NCBI GenBank assembly: GCA_016618085.1
Contig: JABLTG010000021.1
Span: 1 to 64,000 of the forward strand
Reading direction: 5' to 3'
Length of the DNA stretch: 64,000 bases
Source of the DNA: Neovahlkampfia damariscottae
Lineage: Eukaryota; Heterolobosea; Selenaionea; Neovahlkampfiida; Neovahlkampfiidae
Shown here: positions 41,760 through 53,548 of the stretch, one piece after another
Layout of the letters: each line of letters begins with the position of its first letter
Numbering within the stretch: position 1 is the stretch's first letter
Notes under the pieces: model-generated
The model's database searches: none
Told to the model about the DNA's origin: nothing
What the model saw: only the letters and a program-made list of their open reading frames with translations
Program-made: the position numbers and the translations under genes

Positions 41760-42829
41760 TTAAATTGTTCCAGTACCAGCAAGACCTCCAAAAACAGCTG
41801 CAATTGAACCACCTCCTAAAACTATAATTGCTATAATTACAACAATAACAAAAACTACAACTGCAATAATGATTCCATAAAGAGCCCATTTTGATTTTTC
41901 TTGATTTCCTTGTGCTTTTTTAACATCTTCTACAGCTTTTTTAACATATTCATCAGCAGAAATTACATTGTTTTCAATATTATCAATTAAATCATCTTGT
42001 TGAGCTACCAATTGAGCCATAGTTACAAACATATCTTGTAATTCAATTAAACTTGCTTCTAACATTAAAATATCTTTTCTTGTTTCAACGGCTTCATCAT
42101 AATATGCATTAATTGTACCTTTTGTATTTAAATATTTTTTTTCTCTTACCTTGTTGTGATTTTGTTAAAATTTTTTTTTTATAAGCATCTTCATCAATTT
42201 GATTATTAGCCATCAATTCATCAACTTCATCTTCTGTTAAGTCTGGATTTGTAATCTTTACAGTTCTTTTCATTCGATCTTTATAATGTTTTTGATATTC
42301 TGCTTGCATTTCTTGATAATCTGTAATAAGAGCACCAAATCTTTTCATTAATTGTAAATGTTGACCTTCTCTCATTCTAATTTCTGCTGTATTTTTATTT
42401 TCAACTTCTTTTTTTCTTTTTTCTGTATCTTCTTTAAGTTTTTCAAGTGAGTCTTGTATTTTTTTAGTTGCCTGACCTGTACTTGTTATAATTTTATTTA
42501 ATTCTTCTTTTAATTCTTTTAAATCATTTTAATTTTTTTTATTATTCTCTTTACCATTTCTTTCTGAAGATACAGTTGAAGTAATTGCTTTTTTATGTAA
42601 ACTTTGAATTTGATGGATTTTTCCTTTAACTATATCCATATCTGCTTCAATGGATTCTACTTTTTTATTGAATTCTGTTAAATGACTATCTACATCTGGA
42701 TCCAATACGTCAACATCGATTTCTGCAACTTTGTCTTTTCTAATCTTTTTTTTTTTTTTAGTTTTTTTTTTCTAATGTTACTTCAATTTCTGGTACAATA
42801 CTTTCTAACTCTTCCAAACGATTGTTCAT
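41760..42829 (-). CDS. syntaxin-type Qa-SNARE
   Basis: About 333 aa, introns 42516-42554 and 42119-42149. N-terminal helices (HLTEFNKKVESIEADMDIV and following) form the Habc region; the SNARE motif is DILMLEASLIELQDMFVTMA through LVAQQDDLIDNIENNV, with Gln at the zero layer (AQQDDL), then a basic stretch and the C-terminal anchor WALYGIIIAVVVFVIVVIIA. Fits plasma-membrane or endosomal syntaxins. The frame is interrupted by one base within a long tract of two A runs (A10-CT-A14 on the coding strand, about 42746-42771); removing one A restores it. Shares an ATTGG-containing divergent region with the gene at 42922. Confidence 0.85.
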
Positions 42830-42921
42830 GGTTTGTGGTTGTTTTTTTTGTTTGTTTTGTTGTTGAAAAGTTTGATTGGTGGAAATCAATAACGTTAACA
42901 TGAGTCATAAAATGAAATGAA

Positions 42922-43139
42922 ATGAGTTTCAAATCTATTTTTTGAAACACCAAAAAAGAAGAAATTTATTTCAAGTGCATGGAATCACTAAAACAAGATG
43001 TGACCAATTTTTAAACGAAAACCATTTTGTTGTCACTTCTAGTGAAAATGATAAAAACCTGAAGAAAAAAAAGTACAAAGTTCAGAAAACCTATTCCACA
43101 ATCATTTTTCCGGTAAATGAAGAATATGAAGAAAATTGA
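42922..43139 (+). CDS. small basic protein, uncertain
   Basis: An ATG at 42922 opens MSFKSIF but meets TGA at the end of a T6 run; with one more T the frame continues KHQKRRNLFQVHGITKTRCD to TAA-class stop at 43137-43139, about 72 aa of basic sequence. ATTGG lies about 45 bp upstream on the same side. I cannot name it, and without the correction only a 7-codon reading exists, so this is tentative. Confidence 0.3.
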
Positions 43140-43444
43140 CAACAATCAAACAAGATGAAACTGATTTTCGAGGAAATTTGATTAACTGACAAGAACAAAT
43201 AATGTAGAGAAGCATAGCATAGAATCTTCAAAATTAAACTTTTTTTGAAATTGAAGCGATGAAATGTTTGTCAGTTAACAAATTTTGGACAACTCTATTT
43301 TTACAAACAAAAAAGGAAATTAAAATAACCAAACAGAAACGGATATACAGCTGTCTTAGTTTGGTGAAAAAAAGAATTTCTCACTCATTTTTTTATCCAA
43401 ATTTGGACAAATTTTTTTGAACACCAAAAAATCAACACAAATCA
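43140..43444. other. intergenic stretch, nothing recognised
   Basis: About 300 bp without coding potential, tRNA-like cloverleaf or strong repeat. Unusually for this window no CCAAT box is near the downstream ATG (43445); the closest comparable sequence is TTTATCCAAATTTGG about 45 bp upstream, a variant at best. Confidence 0.4.
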
Positions 43445-44532
43445 ATGGGACAGCATCATGAAACGTTTAAATTGATTACTCTTGGTACTGGATGTGTTGG
43501 TAAATCTACATTGCTCACACAATTGGAAAACAAATATTTTGATTCGAAAATATTTTGTCATGGAGATCATAAATACTCATTTGATGAAAAAAAACAAATT
43601 TTTGTGCCACATATTTACAAGAACTTGGTTGAAGTTACAACTGAAATTGGTGAATATTCAATCAAGAATAATGAAAAAGAATTCGAACATGAAAAGTCTA
43701 TCGAATACATCACATCTTTAATTGATTTCCAAGAAACTATAGGAACACATACATTAAACACAAATAAGGAATTATTTAATTTATACAAAAGTTATTTTCC
43801 TGTGATCTGGAATGAGAAAATCATGCAGAAAAATTTAACATCCCAAAAAGGAAAAAATTGTGATGAATATCAACAGTAAGACCACCAAAAACATATGAAT
43901 TTTTATAGTTTTATTTCAGAAGAAACTTTATCGAGACTTCAAAACAAGAATTATATTCCAACAGTAGAAGATGTTTTACATTGTCGAAGGAAGACCACAG
44001 GAATAACAGAATTTAAATTTAAGAATGAAATGAAAACAATTGATTTATATGATACAGGAGGTGAAAGAAATGAAAGAAAAAAATGGAAGAATTGTAAGAA
44101 AATGATATTCGAATATTTAACAAAATTTTGAAAGTGTTTCCACATACGAATTTAGTTATTTATGTCATTTCATTATCAAATTTCGATGAAAATGTTAATG
44201 ATTCATCTGTAAATGCCATGGATGATTCATTAGAAGTCTTTGAAACCATAATAAATTCACAAGAATTACAAAAAGTTTCTTTCCTAATTTTATTCAATAA
44301 GAAGAATGTTTTAGAGAAGAAATTAAAATCAAATGATTATTTTTATGAGAAATTTCCAGAATTCAAAGATAAAAATGAGGTAGACCAAATTGAAGAATTT
44401 ATCATCAAAAAGTTTAAATCAAAAATTCAAAATGAAAAATCTCCTGAGGTTTTAAGTGGAAATTTTTTTGACAGTAATTTTGTTGACGTTGTTTTTGAAA
44501 AGATTTTACAAATATTAGAACATCCAAAATAA
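43445..44532 (+). CDS. divergent heterotrimeric G-protein alpha subunit
   Basis: 337 aa, two introns (43876-43908, 44094-44134), exon sum 338 codons. MGQHHE gives an N-myristoylation glycine. P-loop GTGCVGKST (residues 14-22; usual GAGESGKST), helical domain, YIPTVEDVLHCRRKTTGITE (switch I with the Arg and Thr), switch II DTGGERNERKKW, PHTNLVIYVISLSNFDEN, SLEVFETIINS, and ILFNKKNVLEKK. Two key residues differ from active G-alphas: the catalytic Gln of GGQR is Glu, and NKxD is NKxN, which in engineered G proteins changes preference from guanine to xanthine nucleotide. The TCAT motif is also not recognisable. Probably a signalling pseudo-enzyme or one with altered nucleotide use. Confidence 0.9.
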
Positions 44533-44590
44533 AAGAAACTTTTTGATACATATGCTGGGTAACTCCACGGTCTGTTTTTCGATCAAAGGT

Positions 44591-45951
44591 TCAGTATTCA
44601 TTCAATTTTTCTAAAAATTGAAATATTTCCATTTCTATAAATTTGATCAAAAATCTTGGAGTGTGACCACATTCTTGTGATTTTGCAAGTGAAATGAATT
44701 TCAAATTTTCCTTTTTAATACTAGTATTTCTGAAAAACTGCTCTAATACTCCAAATTTTTTTCTTATTTCATTTTCTTTCAATATGAATTTTGGCATATG
44801 AGGTGTTGACCAATGTCTGCCAATAATTTCAAACATATCTTCATCTAATTCTTCATAGATTTTTTGAATAATAAAATCATTCATTTTTAATTGTAATTTT
44901 TCGATATTTTTTTTTTTCGCCAAAATTCTGGAAATTCTTGAACATTTTAGAAATTTCTTTTTTTCTTCAATTCCAAAACATTTCATTAAGAATTGATGAA
45001 TGATTATGTACAGTTTATGTCTTTCAGTTGTTTTCATTTTCTTTAATTGTTCTCGTAATTTGGTTGGTAGATTTCGGAATTTTTTAGTTGAGTAAGATTT
45101 TCCATTCATCACATTGACAACATTTTCTGCTATTTCATAAGATTTAAAATATAAAGCAATATCTGATAATCCAGGGTTATTTGTTGAAAAATAATCAAAA
45201 TCAATGTCCAATAATATTTTTGAATTCTTCAAATTCAAATCAATTTTCCTTCCCTTTTCTAAATTTATTGAATAAACTTCCACCTAATACATTATTAATA
45301 TCAAAAATATTACATGTTGTATATTTTCATATTGTTTTTGTTTCACCATTCGATCGGGATCAGCAAAATAGTCGGATGTTGAATTCACAAAAATCTTATT
45401 TGAATTTTTCAAATTTCCAATGGAAAAAGAAGTTTTCCCAGTTTTTGAATGAAATGGATCATAATATTGTTCGTAATTATGAATCCAAATAATCTTGTCT
45501 ATCAGACCCACTTAAACAAAAAAAAATATTAAAATTGAAAAATTCATACAATAAACCAGTGGAATTATGAAACTTGCAATTGAAACTCCATATTTATTTT
45601 TAATTTTATTCCATTTCCAGCTCAATAAATTTTTTCTATTTGCTTTTAGAGGTAAACTTAAATCAGCATCTTTTTCATTCATAAAAAAATAACTAAAAAA
45701 CTCTTACGTGAATCAATATGAAGCAGAGTATATTTTTCTTCTTTTAATATTCCATAGTTTTTTAACCAGTGTTTTAAAATTTTATCATGGGTGTCCACTT
45801 GAACAACATTGAAATTTTCATAAACTGTTTTTTGTGATGTGAAAGAAAAACAAACATCTTTTATGTTATCAAAAAAATAATCATCTTTTGGACATTTATT
45901 AACATGTGAAAGAACACTTGAAAAAAAAAACAACAACACCCAAAAGAACAT
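44591..45951 (-). CDS. UPF0489 (C5orf22-like) protein, secretory
   Basis: 417 aa, three introns (45670-45707, 45511-45549, 45284-45313), exon sum 418 codons. A clear signal peptide (MFFWVLLFFFSSVLS) precedes a UPF0489 domain: TLLHIDSHADLSLPLK, IIWIHNYEQYYDPF, and ILLDIDFDYFSTNNPGLSDI. The HxDxHxD and DIDxDYF motifs are those of the arginase/deacetylase-like metal fold, so a metal-dependent hydrolase is possible though none is proven for this family. A signal peptide is unusual for it. Shares a 61-bp divergent promoter with 46013, CCAATAG in the middle. Confidence 0.8.
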
Positions 45952-46012
45952 CAGTCAACAAGAAAAATCAACCAATAGAATTCTTTATTAGTTTTCAACG
46001 TCTAATTTTGTA

Positions 46013-46869
46013 ATGTTAGGTCAAAAAGATGGTTCAAAAAAGAGTTTTGGATTCTTAAGAACACTAGGAATAATGTAAATTTTATTCAAATTAACATGTA
46101 CACAAATAGAGCAGGCACAGTATTCGTTATTGGTGGTTGTGTATTATTACTTGCAATTATCATTACAGCTTTGGCAGTTGTTGCACCAAGAGCTCCTTTT
46201 TTAACAGTTTCGGAATTCAAAATATCTAAATTTTATTTACCTGCTTATTGTCCAAGTCAGACGGACACAGCTTGTTGTGCTGTTGGTGTTTGTGATTTAA
46301 CACTGAGGCAACCATCATTATTTAATATCACATTTGACGTAAATTAACCTCTTTTTTTTTATTCAAACTTTTTTGACAGGTTGGTTTTTTAATCGAAAAC
46401 AAAAATATCGCTGGTATTCACATTCGTCATTTTTTTTGACTTTTTGCAAAGGACCTCTTTATTTTGATGCATTAACTTTCACAATAAAATATCTAGATGA
46501 AACTGTAGCAATTGGTAATTTTGCTACAAAATTTCAAGAACCATTAAGTTCAAAAGTGGTAAGTGACTTTATTTCTGAAATTTCAAGTGGAAAATGACAT
46601 TAAATTGGGATTTAACAGCCGCTGGTGGTCCTAACCTTTTAAAAAAATTTGTATGTGCTATGGATACAGCTTATGTGAACAGTGGAGATAGAGACGCATT
46701 TTTCTCAGTTGTTGCAAGTATAACAGGTTTAAAATACTACATCAATCCATACACAGTTGGTGATATTATCAATCAAAAAACTTTAAACTTCACTGATTCT
46801 TGTCTTGGAACACCAGACGATTGTCGTGTTTCATCACTTCACAAAACTGGATTGTGTGAAAGTGTGTAA
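46013..46869 (+). CDS. LEA2/NDR1-like membrane protein
   Basis: 237 aa, introns 46075-46109, 46339-46379, 46414-46451 and 46559-46587, exon sum 238 codons. Short basic N terminus, one membrane helix (TVFVIGGCVLLLAIIITALA), then an extracytoplasmic LEA2/WHy-type beta domain: PFLTVSEFKISKF, LFNITFDVGFLIENKNIAG, LYFDALTFTIKYLDETVAIG, with two Cys pairs (CCAVGVC, DSCLGTPDDC). In plants such proteins act in stress and membrane contact; elsewhere the role is unknown. A further splice reading to 46995 is possible but runs antisense to conserved RPB8 sequence, so the TAA at 46867-46869 is taken as the end. Confidence 0.75.
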
Positions 46870-46880
46870 AATAAAAAACT

Positions 46881-47390
46881 TTATTCTTTTAAAGGTGATT
46901 TACGTATAAGAAGATATAAAGATGTATCAGGTTCAATTTTTAAATTTCTTGCATCTCCTGATAATTTCATTAACAAACCACCAAAACTAACATAGATTGA
47001 ACTGTTTGTGGTTTCAATTTTTTTTTTTTTTTCAACTTACACTTTTGTTCCTTCTGATTTAAATTTGAACACTTTTCCATACATAACATAATCATATTTA
47101 TCCATTAAAGATGGTTTTTCTTCTGTTCCTAACAAAGGATCATAAACACCTTCATCTTGACCACCTTTTAAATCAAGTGTTTTAGCTAATGCGTATGTAA
47201 GTTTATCACCAATATCAACTTGATAAATATCACAATTTATATCAAGAATCATGTTCAAATCAAAATGTTCAGAAGTACAAACTAAACGACTGACTTTATC
47301 AAATTTTTTTGTTTTTGTTATTTCACCTAATGATGGATCTATGTCTTTTACTTCAAAAATATCTTGTAATAAAATTGCGCTAGTGGACAT
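46881..47390 (-). CDS. RNA polymerase subunit RPB8 (RPABC3)
   Basis: 156 aa, one intron (47002-47040), exon sum 157 codons. Full-length match to the shared subunit of RNA polymerases I, II and III: ILLQDIFEVKDIDP, KKFDKVSRLVCTSEHFDLNM, LDINCDIYQVDIGDKLTYAL, PSLMDKYDYVMYGKVFKF, then after the intron SIYVSFGGLLMKLSGDARNL and SLYLLIRK. The insertion between blocks is longer than in human RPB8. Ends 12 bp from the convergent LEA2 gene. Start codon 388-390 offset from an ATTGG about 30 bp upstream. Confidence 0.95.
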
Positions 47391-47448
47391 TTTTTTTTTG
47401 ACTCAAAAGAAATAATAATCAAAAATGATTGGATAAAAAATAAATTAT

Positions 47449-48592
47449 TTATTTTTCAACTGATTTCACAGAAATAGGTTCTGAACAATTTAAACATTGA
47501 CCAAATAACCTTAAAAAAGTATTAAAAAACAAAAAAAAAAAAATTTCACACGTGTTAAAAGATTGTTGTGTTGAAGGTAAAGAAATCAACCAAGCTGACA
47601 AACAAGAACTAATTAGAAATCATTAACTATACATTTTTTTCGAACCTGTGAAATGGCATGCAACATTTTTTATTATCACAAATTTTATCTGGTATTTCAG
47701 TATCTAATTTATAACACATACAAATACCACATTCAATACTGTAATCTAAATCATCTTCTTTTTCACTCTTTTTTGGAAAATTGAACTCTAATATACTCTC
47801 CAAGTTTTCTCTTAAATTTGATGAAGAGTTCCAATTTTTTAGTGAATGTAATTTTGATCTGAGTGGATTGATGAATGATTCTGAACCTAAAAATTCAACA
47901 TCTGGCATTGAAGTTGGGAAATTTGGATTTAATTCAATTAATAAAGAAGAATGTTTTCCAATGGCTATTCTTCTCATTGTATGAGAATATAAAGGATTTT
48001 CTGGTTCAATGATCCAACAATTTTCATCTAAATCTTGTAATATATCCCAAAATATTTGATATTTTTCAATTTCTTCTTTAAATTTTTTTAAAACTTCTTT
48101 TAAATTTTTGAATTTTAAATTGAAAATGATTGGTAAATCTAATTCATATTCAGAAATTGAATTTGGATATTCTGAAGGATTAATTTTAATCAAAATTGAA
48201 TGTTTTCTGTTTTTTTTATCTAAAAGTTCAAATGTTATCCTTGATAAATCGGAATTCATATCAATAATTTTAGACCAACCAATTTCATCAATCTCTGAAA
48301 TAATTTTGTTATAAAAATTAGTTGTTGGCAATTCAATTTGATTTTTTAAACATAATTTTTCAAAAATATGTTTCAATTCAAATAAAATAGTTTCAATATT
48401 TGTACATTGTAAAATTCTTTGTTTTATCATTTCTTCATGTTCAAAAATGATTTTCATTAATTCAGGATTTGATTTTATTAAAACGAAATTATTTTTTACA
48501 TCTATTTGAATTGGATATTCTTTTTTATCAAAATTTAAAAAACCTTGAAAAGAAGTTTCATTCGTCTGTAGAAGAAAATTAAAAATTTCCAT
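47449..48592 (-). CDS. FANCL E3 ubiquitin ligase
   Basis: 354 aa, introns 47609-47645 and 47510-47551, exon sum 355 codons. An N-terminal ELF/URD-type double-RWD region contains LIKINPSEYPNS and LLIELNPNFPTSMPDVEFLG, followed by the distinctive FANCL RING: CGICMCYKLDTEIPDKICDN, CCMPFHSSCLSAWLISLPST, QQSFNTLFGQCLNCSEPIS (human: CGICYAYRLDGTIPDQVCDN ... FNIIFGECPYCSKPIT). FANCL monoubiquitinates FANCD2/FANCI in interstrand-crosslink repair. Start ATG 48592 is 9 bp after CCAATCA and is chosen over upstream TTG. 34 bp from the next gene in tandem. Confidence 0.95.
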
Positions 48593-48626
48593 GTTGATTT
48601 TTGATTGGATAATAAAAAAACAGATT

Positions 48627-51600
48627 TTATTTTTTCTTCTTTGCATAAACTCTTGAATAAATTCTTCTAACTAAAGAATAAGGAAATGATTCTTCCCATT
48701 TTGCACTATCAATAAAATCTGTTGATGAAATTGTTTTATCAACAAAAATATAACAATTATCAATAACTTTTTCGTTTTGATTTTTCATTAAAAACATTAA
48801 ATAAGTTGCAAGATCAGTGAATTTCGAATATTCAAAATAAATTGCTTTTGGATGATCTTTACAATTTAATGCAATCATTAACGAATGAAAAGCTGTAATT
48901 GCTAAATGAGCATTATTATTCCAACCTTCTACATGAACATTATATTCATTTGAACTTGATGACCATGATGAAGAAAATAATAAACAAGCAAAGATTTGTG
49001 GAAGATATGCAAAGTTTGTGACTTTATCAGAAAGCATTAACATTGTATCTTTTAATACATGATCTATTTTATCTTTAAATATACCACAATCTAAAGCAAG
49101 TCCATCTGCATCAACAAATTTTATATCTTTCATATAATTTTCTGGATATTGAGAATATGTATTTTGAACAACATTATAAATTAAAGGAATTGATTTTTGT
49201 GTTGAAATTTCAAGTGCTTCTCTTAAATTTTTTCTAAATTCTAAAAATCCACCAATTGAAATTAAACAATCATATACTTTTTCAATTGATTTAAATTTTG
49301 ATTTTAATGTATCAAATAATTTCAAATTTAATTGTGGATCACTAAAAAGTTTTTCTAAATTTTCTTTAATCAAATCATTAAAAGGTGGTAATAAATCTTT
49401 GAGTTGTGTACAAAGAATTGTAATTTTTTGAACAATATGATAATCCATAACACGAACACCATATGGTCCAATCATTGTTGCAAGTGCAATTAATTCTTCA
49501 AAATCAAAATATTCTTCAACTTTATAAGAAAGATAAGTTCCTGAAGTTGAAAGAAATGATCTTCTAAGTGGATGATAAAGTATTTTATGTTTTGACATAT
49601 CCATAAGTACATCAGCATACCAAGTTGCAAATCTTGTTGTTGCATTTTCTGATGTATCCATAATTTGATGAACATATGGTGATTCAACATCATTCAAATG
49701 AACAAAATTTTCAAGAAAAGCAAATAAAATTAATTCTTCAACATTAATGTTAATACATTGTTCAACAACTTTAAGTACAATCATAAATACAGCAAGTTTT
49801 TCTTGTAACATTTTTGGTTGATAAAAAGCCAATTGAATTGCATCTTTATCACGTAATTTTTTATTTTCTGATGTAATAGTAGGTGGTGATTTTGATAAAT
49901 CAGAAACATGTCTTAAAATGATTAATTCTAATTTTTCTCTGAGAAATTCAGATGGATAAAAAATTGTATCATAAACTTGAATTTCATCAAATGTATTTAA
50001 ACTGTATAATAAATTTTTTAAGTTATTTTCAATATTGATTAATTGATAAACATAATCATCATCTAAAAATGATTCATATCCAGCTGGTTGAGGTACTTCT
50101 TTTTTTTGAATTTTAAGTTTAATTTTCATTCCAACTTTATCACCTCCTAATTGGTCAGCTAAAAATTGATATCCACCAGATCCTCTTAAATTGTCAATTT
50201 GTTTCTCAATTGCATCTAACATTGCATTAAACATATTCTTTCCTTCTGTAACACTAAAATATCCAATATTTGCTCTCATTTCAGGTACTGATTCATGTGC
50301 TGAATATTGATAACTATCTAATAATCTTAAAAATGAAAGTGAATATAAAGGACGATTATCATCTGAAATTAATCCATCTTTGAAGAATTTGGAAACTACT
50401 TTATCATAATAATATAAATCTTTTAAAATAGCAAATTCAACCAATTGTTCTTCAATTAAATCAACGTTTCTAATTGGTTAATATTTTGACAGGTTGACAC
50501 TTACTTTGAAATGTGATAAAAAATGTTGAGTGCTGAAAGTAATCTTTGAAAATCATCTTCAGTTCTTTCATTTTTAAATTTATCTGATCCAACTAACACT
50601 TCAAATCTTTTTAAATTGATTCTGAAAACTTTGAATGAACTTGGATCTGACAAATCAAGAAATGATTCAAATAAATTTTTCACTTTTTGTTCTTGATCTC
50701 CCGAATATTTTTCAATTAAACTTTTGATTTTTGGTACATAAACTTTTTTTAAAAAGTCTAAGTGATAATCAGCAATAACTATTAAAAGAAACCAATAAGA
50801 AATGTATAACTTTTTTACCTTGTTTTTTTTCTCTACAAATTGATGTGATTTCTAAGATTAAATGCATTAATTCTCCAAGATCTGTTTGTGGAATTTCACG
50901 ATATTTTTTTGCATTTTTCTTTGGTTGTTTTTCGTGGTGTGTGAAATACCAATAGATTTCCATCTTTGCCAAATGAAGAGCAGCCAAAACTAATTGAAAT
51001 TTTGGACCTGCTAAACCTGGAAAATCTCTTAACATTGTGAACAAAGTTTGTAATTGTAAACGTAAATAAGTTCTTTTTTTGAAATGAATTCTACTACAAT
51101 TCAAAGAGTATTCTTCTGATGTTCTTTTTTTTAAATTAGTTATAAAAACAGGATTCACTTACTTTAAAAGTGTCTTTTCTTTTTTGAGTTGAATTGAAGT
51201 AGCTTTGAATTTTGAAAAAACTTCATCAAAAAGTTCGTGTACATAAAGTGTTTCATCTCCATAAACAGTTACAAGAAATGTCTTGTTTAAAACAGCTGAA
51301 AGGTAAAATGTATAAAATTTTTTTTTGTTTACCTTGTAGTAATAAAACACCTTTGTTAATTTTGTGTCTAATTTTTTGAGTGTCAGAAACTGTATATCCT
51401 AATCCTTCTGGACAACATAAATATCCAAAAATGATCCAATCTCTCATGTTTTCATGATAAGCAATTTCAAAATATGACTGTTTTTAAAATGTTAAAAAAT
51501 ATGTTTTTTTTTTTTTTACATCTTCGACAGCTGGAAATGGAATTTTATCAGGGTCAGAAAGTAATTCAAGTGGTCTTTTAAAATTTAAAGCTTCAACTGT

Positions 51601-52341
51601 TCCTTTATCAAAACTTGTCAAAGAGTTAATTAAAGTTCTTCCAATTTGAGGTGAAAATTTAAAGAATGTTGTGCGGAGTTGTTTTGTTGCTTTTTCATAC
51701 AACTTAAAACGTTTTCCAATCCTAAAAACAATCAATTTTTTTTTTTTTACTTTGGAACTGCAGGTTCATTTCTTCCATTTGTCTTTGAATAAGCTAAATT
51801 ATACAAAGCAACAACATATTTTTTGTCTGGAATTTTATCAACAATAAGAACTAATTTTGCATAACAAACAACAATATTCATTACATCAGCAAAAATTGGT
51901 AAATTTTGATCCCACTATTGAATGTTAAAAAAAAATTAAAAAAAAAAAACATTAAAGTCAAAAGTGAGTGTTTCGAAAAGTTCATGAAGTGTACTAATTG
52001 CTACATCACACCATTCATCATATTCTCTAAATGCACAAAATAAAGGTGTTGAGATTTTTAATATGTTTGACATCTTTGGTTTGAACCATTGTTCCATAGT
52101 ACTTGATTCTTTCTAAAAATATAAAAATAATTAGGGTAATAATTACCTTTTCAATATCTTCTGGATGTTCTAAAGTATCAGATTTTGTAATTCTTGTGAA
52201 AAGTGAATTTGTTTGTTTTGTTGGTTTGAGTAGTTCATTTTTTTCATTCGTTTCCAAGTCCTTTTTGATCGTAAATAATCTGTGTAATAATCCAGGACCA
52301 AGTTCAGCTAATAAACTAAGTTTTTCAGCACAATTTGACAT
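48627..52341 (-). CDS. NCKAP1/HEM (NAP1), WAVE/SCAR complex subunit
   Basis: About 1140 aa from nine exons, close to human NCKAP1 (about 1130). Start ATG 52341, ATTGG about 35 bp upstream. The N-terminal EKLSLLAELGPGLLHRLFTI, later EWCDVAISTLHELFETL, NMRDWIIFGYLCCPEGL, TLYVHELFDEVFSKF, LRDFPGLAGPKFQLVLAALH, ESVPEMRANIGYF, YLSYKVEEYFDFEELIALAT, VEGWNNNAHLAITAFHSLMI and the ending FPYSLVRRIYSRVY match HEM proteins in order. It scaffolds the WAVE complex that drives Arp2/3 actin branching. One base too many interrupts the frame at about 51898-51904 in exon 3. Introns include 52113-52146, 51916-51950 and 51722-51750. Confidence 0.92.
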
Positions 52342-52465
52342 GACCAAACTCAAGCAAAAAGAAACCAATGAAAATAGAGAATTTTGACCAATCAAATTAA
52401 TAGTATTTTCAACTGTAAAATCCAACAGCAAAATTTAATATTTTAAAAAAAAATAATAAAACAAA

Positions 52466-53548
52466 ATGACATTAACACAGAAATTTACAGAACATAATTC
52501 AATTGAATTTAAATCAAACATTTATGAAACAAAATGGATTCCAAGTAGTTCAAGGTTTATTTCAGTCGGATGTTCAGAAGAAAATAATAAACAAGGTCAA
52601 ATACAAATGTATAAAATTAATACAAGTGACAACGTTTGATATTTATTCTTTTTTTTAAAAAGTTTATCAAGGTTTTAAAATTACAAACTATTAAAACAGA
52701 TTCACCTTTGAAATCATGTACATTTGATTCATCACTTTCAAATATAAGACATTTATCAGTCGGAGATTTTTCAGGAAAACTTTCAATTTTTGATTTAGGT
52801 ATTAAAAAAACAATTTTTTTTTATATTTTTTAAAGAAAAGTCAAAAACAATTTTCTCAGTGCAATCTCATAGCAACTTGATAAATAAAATAGATGGAGCT
52901 GGTTTCAATTTTGGAACAACTGAATTATGTAGTGCTTCAAGAGATGGTGATATCAAAATTTGGTTTGAAAATAAATTTTAATTCATTTTTTTTAGGGATA
53001 CAAGACAATCAAAATCAGCAGTTTTTACTTATTCTAATCAAATTGATTGTTGGTCAATTGCTTTTGGAAACACATTTTCGGACACTGAGAGAATGTTGGC
53101 TGCCGGTTACAAAAATGGAGATTTGAAAGTCTTTGATTTAAGAAAGAATGAAATAATATCAGAAATTAATATCAAAAATGGAATATCACATTTAGAATTT
53201 GAAAAAAAAGAATCTGAATTTTCAAACTTGAAATATGGGACAACCAATGGAAACATAGGAATTTTGAATTTAAAAGAAAAACCAATTGAAAAAGAAATAG
53301 CAAAATCAACCATTTGGAGTTTCTCTCATGTGCCTCAAAACACAAAATATTTCATCACAACAGATGGTTCTGGTCAAATTGCATTTTGTGAATATCTTAC
53401 AGAACAAAAAGAATTTAAACTTTTACAAAAGAAATTCATTTCAAATTTAGGTATTTGTTCTATAGATTTTCATAGAGATATTAATGGTTTATTTTTAACC
53501 ACAGGATTTGATAAAAATGTAAAATTGATTTCGACGAATAAAATTTAA
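52466..53548 (+). CDS. WDR92 (DNAAF10/Monad) WD40 dynein-assembly factor
   Basis: 324 aa, three introns (52634-52671, 52799-52835, 52963-52995), exon sum 325 codons. Beyond generic WD40 blades it has WDR92 signatures: VGDFSGKLSIFDL, HSNLINKIDGAGF, CSASRDGDIKIWDTRQ, DCWSIAFGNTFSDTERMLAA with GYKNGDLKVFDLRKN, NIKNGISHLEFEKK, TIWSFSHVPQNTKYFITTDG. WDR92 works with R2TP-type prefoldin complexes in preassembling axonemal dynein, so its presence suggests the organism makes motile cilia at some stage. Its stop codon overlaps the stop of the convergent gene. Confidence 0.9.

Noticed and set aside
46862-46995. A sixth LEA2 exon (46895-46995) joined by a GT-AG intron, in phase
   Set aside because: It runs antisense to conserved RPB8 sequence (FGGLLMKLSGDARNL and on), and the un-spliced frame stops cleanly at 46869, 12 bp from the RPB8 stop.
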